A stretch of 64,000 nt of DNA from NCBI RefSeq assembly GCF_964204645.1, contig NC_134026.1:10378450-10442449 (forward strand), written 5' to 3'. This DNA comes from Tubulanus polymorphus. Taxonomy: Eukaryota; Nemertea; Palaeonemertea; Tubulaniformes; Tubulanidae. The translations under genes and the position numbers were made by a program. Below are positions 29,201-44,200 of this stretch, piece after piece. A model generated the notes under the pieces. The model was given only the letters and a program-made list of their open reading frames with translations. It made no database searches and was not told where the DNA came from. Within the stretch, counting starts at the first letter, position 1, and each line of letters starts with the position of its first letter.

Positions 29201-32200
29201 CACCATTTTGACCGACTAATCCCATTAACTTATCATTTCTATTTATGCCTGCCGCTTCTGATATATTCATACATCAATTACTATTGAAATACGTCTTCCC
29301 ATGATTTTCAATGCAATATAACATTTCGACGTTCAAATAGGGCTCATTATATAATCACAGGAAGACATTCTACATCTTTGTCAATAATATTTTGCAAAAT
29401 AGTTTGTATGTGTACACATAGACCAGTGATGTTTTGCACATTGATTTACGGTTGTGATTTGTAAAATGACACTGAATGGTTAACATTGTTTAGGTTTCAT
29501 AATGGTAACGTTTTATAAGGCGTCAAAAAATAAAAGGGCACTTCTACAATCATGAGTACTGCTCAGGCGGGGCTGGATCCGCCCCTGGGTTTAAAACTTC
29601 TAAAAAAAATGCTTGACTCATATTCATAGCACGGCAATCAAAATCTATAAGTTTAGAATGATTCTTACTCAGGTATCTTTTCATTCTCGGTGATTTATAT
29701 TTCTTGAACTGTGCCACTGCACTACTCAACAAAGGTATGATAATCCACTGAAAGAAATCCGATGTTATCATTCTCATTATCATTTAAGGTGAGTTTGTAC
29801 AATTGTGAAATTATTTGCATACTCAAACATTATATCAGAGCATAATAAGAGACATAGTTAATCCTATATATAATGTGCCTTCTTACTGAATGATCGACTT
29901 GCCATTCCAGATTCTGCAAAGCCTTAATTCCATCTCTTTCTTTCAAAGCATCAGGAGGATCAATACCTGTAAAATGCAGATGAAAAGCCTATACCATACT
30001 CATTAAGCTGACATTTAAAAGACAACATCATACTTTAACTGACAGTGAACAAATATGGACCCAGTTCAACAGTTGTGAGTTAGAGTAAGTTCATTTTTAA
30101 TGAGTTAACTCAAGAGTCAAATCTTAACTCAGAACTGTGGAACTGGCTCCTGAGGACTATAGGTTAAAACCTGTTGATATTTTTCTCAAAAACCATTTTT
30201 CCGTCTAGAGATGAGAACTTTTGACACTACGATGGCCTCCAATTGCGTAACAAATGATTGTAATAAAACCTGTCTGTTATGTTAAAGATCCCTTCTCAAA
30301 GTATACTGAAAAGTGGCAAACCTTTAATAAGCTACCGGTCATAGAATTCAGGCCAAAACGACCTTTTTGGGCAGAAAATGTTACAGGACAGCCATCCTTT
30401 GTCTAATCAACCCAACTTTTCTCCTCAAAATTTCCCTTGGAAACTTCTTTCTCTTTTCTCGGATTTGCAATAACATATAAACAGCTGATAAAGATGAAAT
30501 CACGGTGCACCTTGTAGTAAGCATGTTCAACTTTTTGATATACATGGTAATGGGTTTTCCCTATAACTCACTAGCACATGGCAAAACAATAATAAGGATA
30601 AAAAATTGATAAGGACATCACAGGGAAAGCCCTTCTGAAGGGCTTTCCCAGTGATGTCCATATGCAAAGCCCTATGACCTCGAAACTCACCATAATCATG
30701 GAACATGTCATGAGCTACAACTTTGCAATTGATCATGGCAAGAAAGTATGCCTAGGTACCAATATTATAAGGAAATACTAAGTAATTCTACTATTCAACG
30801 CCCTCTAGTGACCATATAGAGCTACAACTTTCCAATTGATTGTGGTAACAAAATATGCATAGGTACGAATATAATATAGAAATACTAAATTAATGCATTG
30901 TTCAACGCCCCCTTGTGGCCATATGCAAAAACCAATGACCTTGAAACTCACCACAATCATAGACGATGTCATGAGCTACAACTTTCCAATGGATTGTAGT
31001 AGCAAAATATGAATAGGTACGAATATAATATAGAAATACTAAGTTATTGTATTGTTCAACGCCCCCTGGTGGCCATATACAAAAACCAACCAATGACCTT
31101 GAAACTCCCTACGATTATAGTCCATGTCATGAGCTACAACCTTCCAATTGATTGTGGCCACAAAATATGCTTAAGTATCAATATAATGTGGAAAAACTTT
31201 TTTCCACCTACGAATGAGTACTGATGACACATGATGGCCGCCAATTGCGTCATAATTACCTGATCAAATATACCTGTCTCGGGTATAAGAGATACCTTTC
31301 CAAAGAATACCCATCACAAATTGCAATGAAAAATGGCACGCCATTAGGAAGCTACAGGACTCAGAATTCAGGCCAAAATTGACATTTTTGGGCACAAAAA
31401 AGGTCACAGGACAGCCATCTTGGGTCTGATCGACCCACTTTGTTATGCTGATGGGCCCTAGGGGAATTGAAATATATACGAACGATCGAGGTAATTGATA
31501 AAAGCGTCTTCAAAATTTCCCTCAAAAACTTCGAAAATGTGTATTAAGTGCTGATTTGGGTGAACAACAATGGCTGCCAGTCGGCCATCTTGAATCTGAC
31601 AGGGCCAGTTTTAGGGCTGAAGATGTGTCTAGGGTAGATACATGTATAAACCAAATATCAAGACATTACCTTGAAGTGTCTTCAAAACTTCCCAAAATTA
31701 CTGGATTCCGTCTATGGACGGACGGACGGATGACGGACGAAAAGTGAACGCAATAGCCTGCTGGGACTGAAGTCCCAAGTGGGCAAAAAATGACATTGTA
31801 CAACATAAATTCAGGGAGTAGCATAGATCATAGATCATTGGTTGAATACATAGAAACATGCTTTACTTACTTTGGTGTCCTTGCCTCCATGGTCTTTGTC
31901 CATAGTAGTCTAAATTGTCCAGATTTTCAAGAGGATCTGGCACTGGGGTTGATGCAGCTGGCTGAAAAATTCAAATGATAAGTTTATTCATTATCTCTTA
32001 CGTATAATTCTTAGAATTTCTTTTCGGAGGGAGAAGTTAAAACCTACGTACATGGCATAATCCTCGACACAGTTGTTTTCGAGCTATGGAATGATTTGCC
32101 GCCTGTTGATAGTAGAATCCAGGATGCTGTGTTTGAACTGCTGTCAAACCAAACTTAATAGCCTCATCAAACAAATCTCCAAACACTTGAAACCTAGGGT

Positions 32201-35200
32201 CAAAATTTTTTAGATTTGTATATCCTAATATAACCTCGCTAACTGGAACAAGAGGACCATGAGGTCCTGTAAACGCGCATATTTTCCTAAGCTTCACAGG
32301 CGCGGATCCAGAGGGGGGTTTCAGGGGTCGTGACCCCCCTGCTCAGCTACCAAAAAAATGTTTTAATTGTTTTCTTGAAGGAATGTACTCAAGACAAAGC
32401 GGACGAACAGGACAAAGCGGATTGAACAGGACAAAGCGGATTGATTCAGGATTGGCAATAAAATTCAGAATGCCACATGGCTGAATTGTTATATCAGATG
32501 ATGCAGTAGATATGACATCTGTTGGAAGTATTTTAGGATCAGCACAATAGACCACTCATAAACCAACCAGACACTCTGAAGCGAAGTGATGACAGTCGGT
32601 GATCATAAAACATTAGTTAACCTAGTTTTGGATTCTGAATGCCCGTTAAGTTTGATCTATACACTCACAGTTCGTCAACTATCTTGTCTTTTATATTACT
32701 AAAACACGTTCCACAAATTGAGTGTCACACAATCGGATGTAATAAATGTCATAGGATATTAGTATCAGTGTCATATCTCAAGGGTGTGTCATCAAAGTTT
32801 GAATTTGAAAGGTGAAGTTTGTTTTTTCTGACGTCATCATGTGGAGCCAGCGGCCATTGTTTTTTAAACATATAAGAAGCAAGACATTTCATCTCTGATT
32901 TTCTAATAACCACAGATACAATATCAATAACCCCAGGAACTCTAACTTTATCCCAAGCCCATCGGTAAGTGCCTGTGATGCTGCAGCAGGGTGACTACTA
33001 TCTACTTGTTCCGTGTTTTTGCTGTAAAGCAAGACTTTATCTGTGGTCTGATGAAGGACGGCAGTAGGAAAGGCCAGATTTGTTATATTGACAGCAACAT
33101 ATACAGACTAATATCTTTTTCATAGGAATTCTAATTTCCCATATGAAAAGATGATTATGAAGTTGTAAAATTATGATGACAAGTGCGAAGAGCACAAAAC
33201 ACAATTCGCGAGAGAAAATGTGCAAACAACATAAATACCATTTCCCTGTGTTTCCTGAGATTTAATCAAGTTTATCTCAATGTCACATGATGTCTCGATT
33301 TTAATGAAGTGCTTGGACTACTCACTGCTTAGCCATCCAAGCACTGTGTTCAAATGCTAGTTCTGGACTGCCCACACGACTTTTGAAGAAATCAATATGT
33401 TTTCGAAACTGCGCAATGGAATCTAATGGAACATTGTGTTGGAAAGATATACGACAAATCTGCAAAAGGAAGAAAAAATACACATATACAAATATTTTTG
33501 AGATGGCAGAACGATACCTTTATAACATTTCAAATAGTTGTGATTGAGACGTGATGAGAATAGTTGGATTCGGTTTAATCCAAATTGTAGAAGAAATAAA
33601 AGTGAAACAAAATTGTAATATTTACTTCGAATACATTCCCTGGGAAAATACACTATAGCCAGAATCCCAAAGAATGGAGGAGGGAGGCGACCAAAAGTCG
33701 ATTTAAATTCTCTACACTTACACTCACCATAAAACTCTCTGCAGAAAACCGCAACAAACCCCAGGTGAGCCAGTGGAAAACCAAAAATCAGGGAGCTACC
33801 GTGCTGCTTCCTTTTCAGTTCCTAACTGTACTGGTAGATAATAACATGCCTATTATGACCCCGTTACGTTTGAGTCGAAAAAAGGAAATCAAACAACCCG
33901 GTGTCAACTGACTCCCGGATACCTTAGTAAGGCACTGACTGCCATTACCTCGATATTAACCTAAACCAGTAGGTAAAAAACTTAAACTCTAGAAGCAGCC
34001 TTGCCCAGGCTATATAAATGAAATCATGATTCATGTCTAAACTTAATACCTATAACAAAAGGAACCCTTACCACTAACTGTCTTAAGGTAACCTAGGCCC
34101 TGTAAAAGATGCCCACAACTTATATACATCAACTTTCTTATAGCTGAATACAGAAGAAACCCTTTAATCCCCAGGACCTGGTTTAAAAAGGTCTAACTGG
34201 GCCCGATGTTTTTTGGGTTTTTGTACGCTTATTCGTTGTGCAGTAACAATTGGACCCAACGTGGACAGTGAGCCTAACTGTCCAGAAACGTCCTTCAAAT
34301 AAAATGACGAGAAGGTAGATGGAGACGTCCAGAAGGCTGAACGACAAACCTGTTCCAAGGAAGCCCCCGTGAATAATGACCAGGATGTGGCTAATGCCCT
34401 CACCTGATGAGAATGTATCCCGAGCGGAGCCTGGGCCCCCTGAGAATGCAGAGTTTCTTTAATTAAAGATACAATCCATCTAGCGATTGTGTCCCTTGAG
34501 ATATCTCTCTTATCCCCTTGTCGGAGAGGAATAAAGAGCCTCTCCCTATCTTGTCTGTGGGGAAGTGTCCTCTCTAGGTACTCCTTTAAAGCTCTTACTG
34601 GACAGAGCGACGTATCAGGAAGATCGTGAGATACCCTATGCGTCAAAGCCTCGATCTTCCAAGATCTGGCTGCTACGGAAGCCTTTTGATTCTTGGCAAT
34701 GAAACTAAGACCAGGCCTTAAAATGACAAACCTATCTTGTGGACCAAAGGAAATATGACCCGGACGCATCGATAAAGCATGAACCTCCGAACGCCTCGCG
34801 GCCATCGCTAAGAACAGTAAGAACACCGTTTTCTTAGATAAGTCTGACAGGGTAGTATTGCGGATAGGCTCGAAGGGAGTGATCATAAGTGCTCTAAGAA
34901 CCACTGTTAAGTCCCATGGCGGGATATCTGAAACCTGTTTGGGTCTCTTAACCCCAAAACCTGATATCAATTGAGCTATTTTCACATCCTCCGTCAGTAC
35001 AGGGACGCCCGCTGAACGAAAAGTATGCCCTATTGCTGATCTGTAGCCTTTAATGGTTATAACCTATTCTTCTCTTCGAACAGGAAATAGAAAAAATCTA
35101 TTAACTCTGACACAGAGGGGTGGAGAGAATCCACCGCTCTCCTATTACACCAATCGGAGTAACATTCCCATTTGGAATCGTACAATGCTCCGGTAGAGGG

Positions 35201-38200
35201 ACGTTTGGATTCCACGATAAATCTGGCTGCCCCCGAAGAAATTCCTTGGTTTGAAAGCTGTCGCTTGACAATGGCCAGGCGTGTAGATTCAATTGGAATT
35301 GATTTGGGTGTAACTTGAATCGTCCCTGGGACAGTAACCCGGGGTAATTGGGTAGAGTGCGAGGGAAGTCCACCAGTAGATGCAGGAGTCTGACGAACCA
35401 TGTCTGAGTCGGCCAACAGGGAGCCACTAAGACCACTTGACAGTTGACTGCCCCCTTTATCTTCTCCAACACTCGATTGAGTAGGGGAGTGGGGGGAAAG
35501 GCATAAGCCAGCAGGTTGTCCCAACTCAGAGATAGAGCGTCCACCCCCCACGCCAAGTCGTCTTGAAATGGGGACACAAACACCGGACACCTCGTGTTGA
35601 AGCGAGTGGCAAACAGGTCCACGTTCGGACTTCCCATCAGGGCCCGGACTTGATTGGCTACCCTGACTGCCAATGTCCACTCGGTGGCTACTGGCTTGTC
35701 TTGGCGAGACAGAGCGTCGGCCACCACATTCAGGCTGCCGGCCAGGTGGGATACCGAAAGAATCATCCCTTGAGCCTGGACCCAGGTCAGAATCTGAGCT
35801 GCTAAGTTGGATAATGTTGGGGACCTGGTCCCCCCCTGGTTGAGCAAATAAGCCTTTACTGTGGAGTTGTCTGTTGACAGCCACACATGATGACCCCCTA
35901 ACCTCCTTTTGAAGTGTTTGAAGGCCTTTTGAACCGCTAACAGTTCCAGGTGATTTATGTGGAGATGAGCTTCTGCTCGAGACCAGTTCCCGGCTTTCTG
36001 AAAACCTTCTACATGTGCTCCCCAGCCCTGATGGCTGGCATCCGTGAATAGATGAATCGGGGCCTTCAATGGTGCTAGGGAGGTGCCTCTTGTCAAGTTC
36101 TGCGCGAGAGTCCACCACTCGAGGTCGGGGATTAGGTTCACCGGTGGTACCGGCAATAAGGTATCCCACTCTTCCCCTACCGATCTCCAAGCTTGCTTCC
36201 AGAATCTTTGAAGAGAACGGCTGTGTAAACGACCGAGCAGAACTACGAGTGCAACGGAACTCATCTGGCCCAAAACCTGGGACCAGGACCGAGCCGATCT
36301 GGGCGCCCCCGTCAGGACACCAAGCTGCCTCCCTCAGCTTCTGAACTCTGGCCTGTGCTGGTCTGACTAAGGCCTATGAGGTTATGATATAACGATTTAG
36401 AGCTGACAGATCTATTACCGTCCTTAAGCCCCCAGATGATTTTGGGACGGTGAAAATTCTTGAATACCATCCCGGGGATCCTAGAGGGATTTCTTCCAGC
36501 GATCTTTTTAAAATCATCTTGTTGATCGCTGGCATAACGTGGGACTCCTGCCCCCACTTCAGCCTCATTTCCACCCGCTGATGAGATAGATGCGGTTTGT
36601 GAACGAATTTCAGTCGGTATCCTTTGGAAACGATCTTTGTAGCCCAAGTGTCGCCAAATTTTTCTAGCCAGTGGGAAGAGGCGTCTTGAAGGCAAGAGCC
36701 CACTGGCCTGACATCTTCAACGGGTACCTGTGTTGGCGCGGCCACGAAAGGGTCGATTGAAGCCCCTACGTAATCTAGCCCTACCCCTTTGGGGATTGTC
36801 ACTGTAAGAACTTTGAGAATAACTGACATAGTTCAAATTGTTATTGTTGTCGCTTTGAGCTCTCTTGGAGCTTGTCCAACCCGCTTTTTTGAAGCTTAAT
36901 TTCCTGTTGACTTGAGATTGATTGTATCCGGGCTGATTTGCCGGTGAGTTTCTGTAAGTAGAGTTGCCGGCGTAATAACTAGGCTTTTTTGGTGTCTTCC
37001 ATGACTGCCTACCGGCCTTAGCCTGAGATTCTCTGATCTTGGTGGCCTCCGCATCGGCGGATGCGCAGCACCCAGAGAAAACCCGTGAGGAATTGCCCAG
37101 CGGTGCTCTGTATAGAGCTACTTTCACCGGTTCTGGAAGTTTGGAGTTGGCCAACAAGCTATATCTATTGATCAAGGCTAGGTTAGCCTGGATCCTTATA
37201 CCCAAAGGTACTTGGTGACACAACGCCTTGGCCATAGACTGTAGAATTCTCTCTATGGTCGCCACGTGTTCGGACATTGTCTCTAGATCCGGATTATCCT
37301 GGACTAGTTGAGACTTTACTTTTTCTAACTCGCCGTGCATGGCAACTAGTGAAATGTCTTGGAAAGACGTGATTTGACAAATGCTACGAGCTAATTGGTT
37401 CAACGCTCCCATTGCTTGTTTTGGTAAAGTGTAGGAGGGCGGTGGTTTTTTGGGTAGTCCTATCGTGGTTGACCCATCAGAGTCTAACTCAAAGTGTGGT
37501 TTGAATCCGGGATCATCAGCACCTGGTGTGGCGTAATAATAAGTCTTGTACCCTGATATGGGCGGATACAACGGAGAGAAAAATTTTGAATCCTTCATGC
37601 CTGCCTCTAATGGAGGATAAGACCAAGTATTGTCTGTACGCTTACCACCCCACAGTGTCGTGTCCAAAGTCTCACGCCATTCTTCTCTATATGCAGAATG
37701 TGGTGCTAAAACTAACTCTTCGGTGTCATCGGATGGACTGAAGATTTTGGCGGCCGACCCTCTTAGGCTGGGTTGTTTTAGGTTTGGCCTTGGTACCTCC
37801 GTACCGGGAGAAAACTTCTTTTACTAAGGAATGTCTCCCGTCTCTTCCATTGTGGATGGTGACGGAGAGCACGATCTGTGCATGTCTCCGTCCCTGGATA
37901 GACCAGGATCTTCTGGATCACGAGATTTTTCCTCGTCAGAAAAATCGTTGACATCATCCAACACTAACCCATCAGTTGGGTTGCAGGACAGCCCTGTTGG
38001 CACTGATGGAGGCTTGGGGCCCGGGGGTTCCTTACCTTTTAGTTGTTCCTTAAGGGAAGCGATCTCCTGCGAGAATATCGCTAGCATATTCTTGATGTCA
38101 CTAGAGTCAGACGGCTTATCAGCCGGTGATCTAGAACGTGAGCGACGACGTTGTTGCTTATGAGCACGCTTGCGCCTACGCCTGGTAGGTGACGGAGAAT

Positions 38201-41200
38201 AGGTTCGACTTACTCTAGAACGGGACCTAGAACGAGACCTTGACCCAGAGCTGGGGTCAGACGGTGAACGACGTCGTTTTTTATTAAAGCGCTGGTGCCT
38301 ACGTCTAGTAGGAGACGAAGAGTCGGACCGACTAAATCTCGATCGGGACCTGGACCTAGACAGGGATCGTCCCGGATCATTGCCCTGTTTCCGAGTATCC
38401 GGGCATTCAGGTGTATCAACCTTGCCCGATGAGGACGCTGGGGTCTTAGAAGGTGTATCAACCTTGCCCCAACGTTTAAATCTCGCTCCCCTAGGGGAGC
38501 TGGAGACGTCGTGATCCGACATGTTAATTATTGATACGATTTTTAGTACAGATTATTAATTTTCGTGAATGATGAGACGGAAATCAATTACGTTGAATGA
38601 TAATTATTAAATATATAAGGCGGGAGGAGCCGCTAAGAAAACAGCACGGCGCCCCCGCGAAACCGGAAGTAGAAAACCGGTGGCAAAATGTTGAAATGCG
38701 CATAGATTAAAAACGATCTCACCCGAAGTTCGACTTCTATTCCGAGATCAATCACTCTTATGTCTGTTTCTTATATCAATTAGAACGGATGTCCGATCCA
38801 ACACGAAGAATTTTAACCGATTTACGAGCACTGCCGAAACACGTTCTCTAGAGAACAAGCGCCAAGCAAAAAGAAGATGGCGTCTCGCCAGATGGCGCTA
38901 TGTTACGGCGCCCCTACCAAAAGTTACGGCGCCCCTACCTAATTTCTATAATCACCTTGTAATTAATGAATCCTGCGATTGATTTGATCTCCAGCAAATT
39001 TGTATCATGCATACGTAAGTCCAACACATGACCATAAGCTTGTTTGTAGTGCCTGTGAAAAATAGTGAAGAAACGGTAAAATAATTTGTGTTTCTCTACA
39101 GAAAGAAAAAAACTGCTAAAAATTTACGAAAAATACTCACTTCAATGCAATATGGGTATCTTGCTTGAGCTCGTTGAAAAATGCGATCTTAAATTGGTGT
39201 CGCACGAAAAGCAACTGGAAGAAATATTTGAAATACAATTATTTCAAGTTACTTCAAGTGACTACAATTAAAACAACACAGCTTCCTTCGTTTTTGGTCA
39301 ATAAGGGATAAGGAGAAATACTGAATTCACTACAATCTTTCCATTTTCTAAATTTCCAATTCGGTGCGACAATATAACAACCCGGGGTGGATCATAGGGA
39401 TCCCAATTCCATGTGCCGAGATGAATCATATGAAAGCGCTAACATCAAATATCAAGACAATTAGCTAAAACTTGTTGATATTTTCTTTGAAAATCCTTTT
39501 TCATCTGCAAATGAAGTCTGATAACACTAGATGGCCGCCAAATGCTTGACAATTGACCCTTCCAAAAGTGAAGTTGGCCATCTTGGTTCTGACAGGGTCA
39601 GTTTATAGGCTGCAGATGCGTCTAGGAAAGATATATATAAAGCAAATATCAAGACAAGCCATTGAATCAATTTCAAAACCTCTCAAAATAACTGGATTCC
39701 GTCTACGGACGCACAAATAATCCAATAGTCCATGGGGAATTACCGGGTAAGTCCCAACCTGAATGATATAAAATGACAAACTATGTCAACGCTAGCCTAA
39801 GAATTCAGACCACTATGAATACAAACGGTCACAGGACGGCCATCTTGTCTCCCATCAACCAAATTTTTCGTGATACTAGGCCCTAGGGGAATACATATGC
39901 ATACCACACCTAAAGACAATTAATAAAAGCCTTTTCAAAACTTCCTATGAAAACTTCAAAAATGTGCATGAGGGCTGATTTTGCTGAAGAAATCTTGATT
40001 CTGACTAGGCCAATTTTTGGGCTGACGGACAACAAGTGAATGTTAGTCCCATGTGGCCTAAAAAACCAGAACCAAAATTTTCTCTGACTTCGGCATTTAT
40101 CCTACTAATGGATGGCATGCTGTTTTATACAACAAATGGGCCTACATACCTGATGTGTAGTTTTATTCAGGAATTCCTTATGGGATTTTACTCTCCTCGC
40201 CTCTGTATAATAGTAACTCTGTGCAAGTTCGTAAAATGCATTCTCCAACCTGAATAGAATAGTTCACAATGATCAATGTTATGAAGCACAATCACATCTT
40301 TCTTAATGAAACTTAGATGAGTTATTTCAAAAACGTTATAGTTTTGGTTTCCGAGCAAAATATCTCAACATGAAATACATGCATGTTTCCTTCTAAAAGG
40401 GGACACTTGGTCAAATGCCTGATAATCTGACAATTTCAATATTCAACTCCCCTTGCGAAAAAAGAGAAATTTGTTCTAAACTAGTGACCTTGAAATTCAC
40501 CAAAATCTTAGAACATGTCATAAGCTTCAAATTTGCAATTGAACGTGGTTACAAAACATGCATACTAGAAGGTATCAATTCATATGGAAATAACATCTTA
40601 TTCCACTAATCATATCCTGGTGAAGATATACAGTCACATCAACGACCTTGTAACTCACCGCAATCACAGAACATGTGATGAGCTATAATTTTACAATGAT
40701 TATGTAACAAAATGTGCCTAGCTACCACTACATGGAAATACTAAGTTATTCAGCTATTCAATGCCCCTGGTGACCATATACAACAAGCAGCCTATCAGCT
40801 GATACAGCTCTGCTGTTTTACGATAAGATTTTACAAGGACCACCTACACAGCACTCTCAAGAGTTCAAATCCAGAAAACGGCTCCATAACTTTTTAGCCC
40901 TTGGCCCATAGCATCTACATACCAAGCTTTGTCAATATCAGATAATGATTGTAGGACTAGTAGCATTTGAAAGATTTTACAAGTGTGACCTGTACAGCGC
41001 CAGATTGGGAATATGGCTCAGCAACATTTAGCCCATGGCCAAAAATATTGACATACCAAATTTTGTCAAGATTGGATAATAATTGTAGGACAAGTAGCAA
41101 TTTAAAGATTTTACAAGCGCCACCTGTACAGCGCCCCCTAGAGATCAAATTGGTAAAACAGCTCCATAAATTTTTAGCCCTTGGCCTGTAGTATCTATTT

Positions 41201-44200
41201 ACTAAGTTTCGTCAACATCGGACAATAATTGTAGGACAAGTAGCGATTTAAAGATTTTAGAAGTGCCACCCGTACAGCGCCCCCTAGAGATCAAATTGGA
41301 AAAACGGCTCTATAACTTTTAAGCCCTTGACCCATATTAGCTTCATACCGAGTTTGGTCAAGATTAGAAAAGAACTGTAGCACTAGTTGCAAATTGAAGC
41401 AAAAGTTGACGGACGGACGGACAGACGATGACGGATAATCACTCTAACCCATCAGCTCTGCTGACCTTCGGTCACAGCCGAACCAATAACCTTGAAAATT
41501 ACTTCAAGCATAGCACTTGTCATGAGCTACAAACTTGCAATTGATTGCGGTTGCAAAATATGCATCAGTTCCAATATAAATAGACAAATTGTAGGCCTAT
41601 ATAATTCAATATTCAACTCCCCATGGTGACGAGATACAATAATAAAGTAATCCCAATTTCATGAGAGGACATAGGACGTATCCTATGACAGTGCTAATAG
41701 TAATAATCAAATACCAAGATTATAACCTCCAAAAACCTTTTTTTAAGAAACCTTTTGTTTCAGCATTCAGCGAAAACGAAGGTGTCACCGGAATACGGTT
41801 AAAAAAGTTCTTTTCATTTTAAATAGGATCCAATTGCTTTCTAACTTTATACATAGGTAGGGGCTGAACCGGGGAGCTAGACAATTTTAGATTTTTTCCA
41901 TCCAAGAAAGTGGTTTTCCATGAAGATAGTGTATTTTTGCAGCTGCATTACCAGCTTTTTTTTATCTAACATGTCACACCATGGGGCTGCCATCTTGATT
42001 CTCGCGTTAGTCTTGTGAGTCAGAAAATGAGATGGTTCGAATCCCATCAACGTTGAATGAGAACACTAGGGGCCGACTAGGATATCAATCCGGATAATGT
42101 GGTGAATTCCGTGAAATAGTGTAAATGGAAGAATAGTAGAAAACGACTGTGGTAACAGCTAATGGACTGGTTGCCTGTCAAATTCTGAGTCTAGACTGGT
42201 TGCCTGTCTAACATTGAATTATCTAAACGCACGTGTATCTTCTTAACTGTACAGCGAGATATATCCGCTTTCACACCACCTCGCCTTCTACGGTGCACGA
42301 TTGATTTTTTGAATGTTAATGTAACAACAACGATCGCGCTTATGAAAGCGTCACCAAGTGAGCATCGTCATTCTTCAGCCATCATCGCTAAGAATAACGA
42401 TGCTTTATAGTGAATTGGAAGAGCTCACCCTACCCCCTGCTTTATATTTTACACGAAATTTATATCGATCTCGGAGACTACAAAATCGCGAGCAAAACAG
42501 CTGATTTCCGCTGATCCGCGGAACTCTGGGATCCCTGTATAACTTTTCAAATATATATGAAAGATTAAAATAATTGATCTAGGTGTCAAATCTCCCACAA
42601 AAAACTTCAAAAATTCATAAAAAATGCTGATTTTGGTTAATATTAATGGCTGCCAGTCGGCCATCCTCATTCTGATCAGGCCAGTTTTTGGGCTGAAGAT
42701 GTGTATAGGGTACATGTATTAACTAAATACCATGAAGCATCTTCAAAACATTCCAAAATAACCGACTTCCGTCTATGGACAAACAAATGGATGAAAATGA
42801 ATGAAAAAGCCTGTTGGGACTTAAATCCCAAGTGGTCTAAAAGTTAAACTTTCCATCTTCCTAGTATATGGGTATAAATCTTTGGGGAAATTTATATGCA
42901 GGGGTGCAAAATTCAGGGCAGAGATCCTTGAGACACAGCCTCAGTAAACAAGTCAATAGTGTTGAGTTAATTATTTCAAGATTTGTAAATGAAAACTTAC
43001 CTAATAGTATAGCCTAAGAGGTGGTCCGTATGTGGGAGAACAAACAACGATTTAGCCGATAATTCACAAGCACTGCACAATGAAGCTGCCCGTTCAGCTG
43101 CAATCACATCCTCCCCTACAATATATAACAGAGTTCCTGCACTAATCGTCCCATGAAATTTCATGGCTTTCCATGACTTTTCTTCCCAATTTTCCATGTT
43201 ATTTCCTGAAACTCAAAAATCGCATGACTTCCCAGACTAGTAGGGAACTTCAAGTCATGTGAGAAGTTCATCAGAGCCAAAAAATTACCCAGGGAGGGAG
43301 GGAGGGAGGAAGAATATGACATGCCCGGCCTAGGAGGAGAGAGGCAGTGAGAATACATTGTCCTGTCTAGAGGCACTACGGTACTGGCTTCCCCCATTCC
43401 AAGGGTCTGAAACCACTTTGACACACTGCTTCTCAAAGCCTTATTACATTAGTCAACCATACAAGTACCAGTTGCATACTATTTCATTCTTGAATTAAAT
43501 TATGTAGGCCTACCTGGCGGTAGAGGAGCATTTTTCTGAATGAGAACAACAGCAACTTTAGTGCTTCTGCCTTGGAGGCTACTCCTAAAATGAAATTAAG
43601 AATATGTGTGTATCAGTATTAAGCATAGCATTGAATATCACTGTAATAATGTGTACTCTTCTATGATTTGAGGGGACTATCTTTCATGATTCGATCTCTA
43701 AAATTATAAAGGACATACATGTGCATATGTAAAATACAATGAACATCTAAATATCTCATTCATTTATTACCAATAGTCTGCCAAGGCTGCAGCAGGATAT
43801 ACAGTCAACTCGTGATATACCACCGACATCGGTGCAGAACGGTTTTACGGTATAGAGAGTATGGCAGTATATCGGGGTGTTTTACTATGTATTTGTATAG
43901 AGATGCACATTGAGAAAACCTGGCAGTAGGCAGGAGTGGGGGTATATGAGAGGGCGGTATATCAGGGGTTGATGGTATATTGACAAAATCTCACTGAAAC
44001 CTCTTGGCAGTAGGTAAGTAGGTATGATAATGCGAATGTACAAAAATGCAATTTATCATGTTTGAGTTCCAGAGACTTCTTTGTTGATGTGTTGATGCCA
44101 ACTATAATAAGAATTCCAATGCAAGTTCCTCAAGCAAAAGCTTGCGATCACCAACCTAACCATGTTTGATGAAAATAATCTAGGCCTATATGATAACAAC

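Larger units (their letters stand above)
34100..38940 (-). mobile_element. Defective DIRS1-like tyrosine-recombinase retrotransposon in TRAPPC11 intron 7
   Basis: Order on the - strand: gag-type ORF, partial RT, RNase H plus methyltransferase-like region, then a tyrosine recombinase overlapping the previous frame. That overlap, the methyltransferase-like region and the lack of an integrase fit the DIRS1 group. It is dead: tandem stops in gag, RT palm deleted, frameshift in the recombinase. The exact ends are not clear; I found no convincing inverted terminal repeat pair. Near the 5' end are two direct copies of GTTACGGCGCCCCTACC (38902-38918 and 38923-38939), which may belong to the terminus. 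Confidence 0.85.

Noticed and set aside
33460-34160. Inverted terminal repeat partner for the DIRS1-like 5' end
   Set aside because: I compared the 3' flank with the 5' region and saw no convincing complementary stretch.
35057-36190. 377-codon frame as an extra DIRS1-like protein
   Set aside because: Most of it is the shadow of the RNase H/methyltransferase-like frame; only its last ~90 codons are real, as the start of the recombinase.
36312-36695. 127-codon frame over the RT region
   Set aside because: Shadow frame with no domain; the RT motifs lie in another frame.
38210-38461. 83-codon frame inside gag
   Set aside because: Shadow of the Arg/Ser-rich gag frame.
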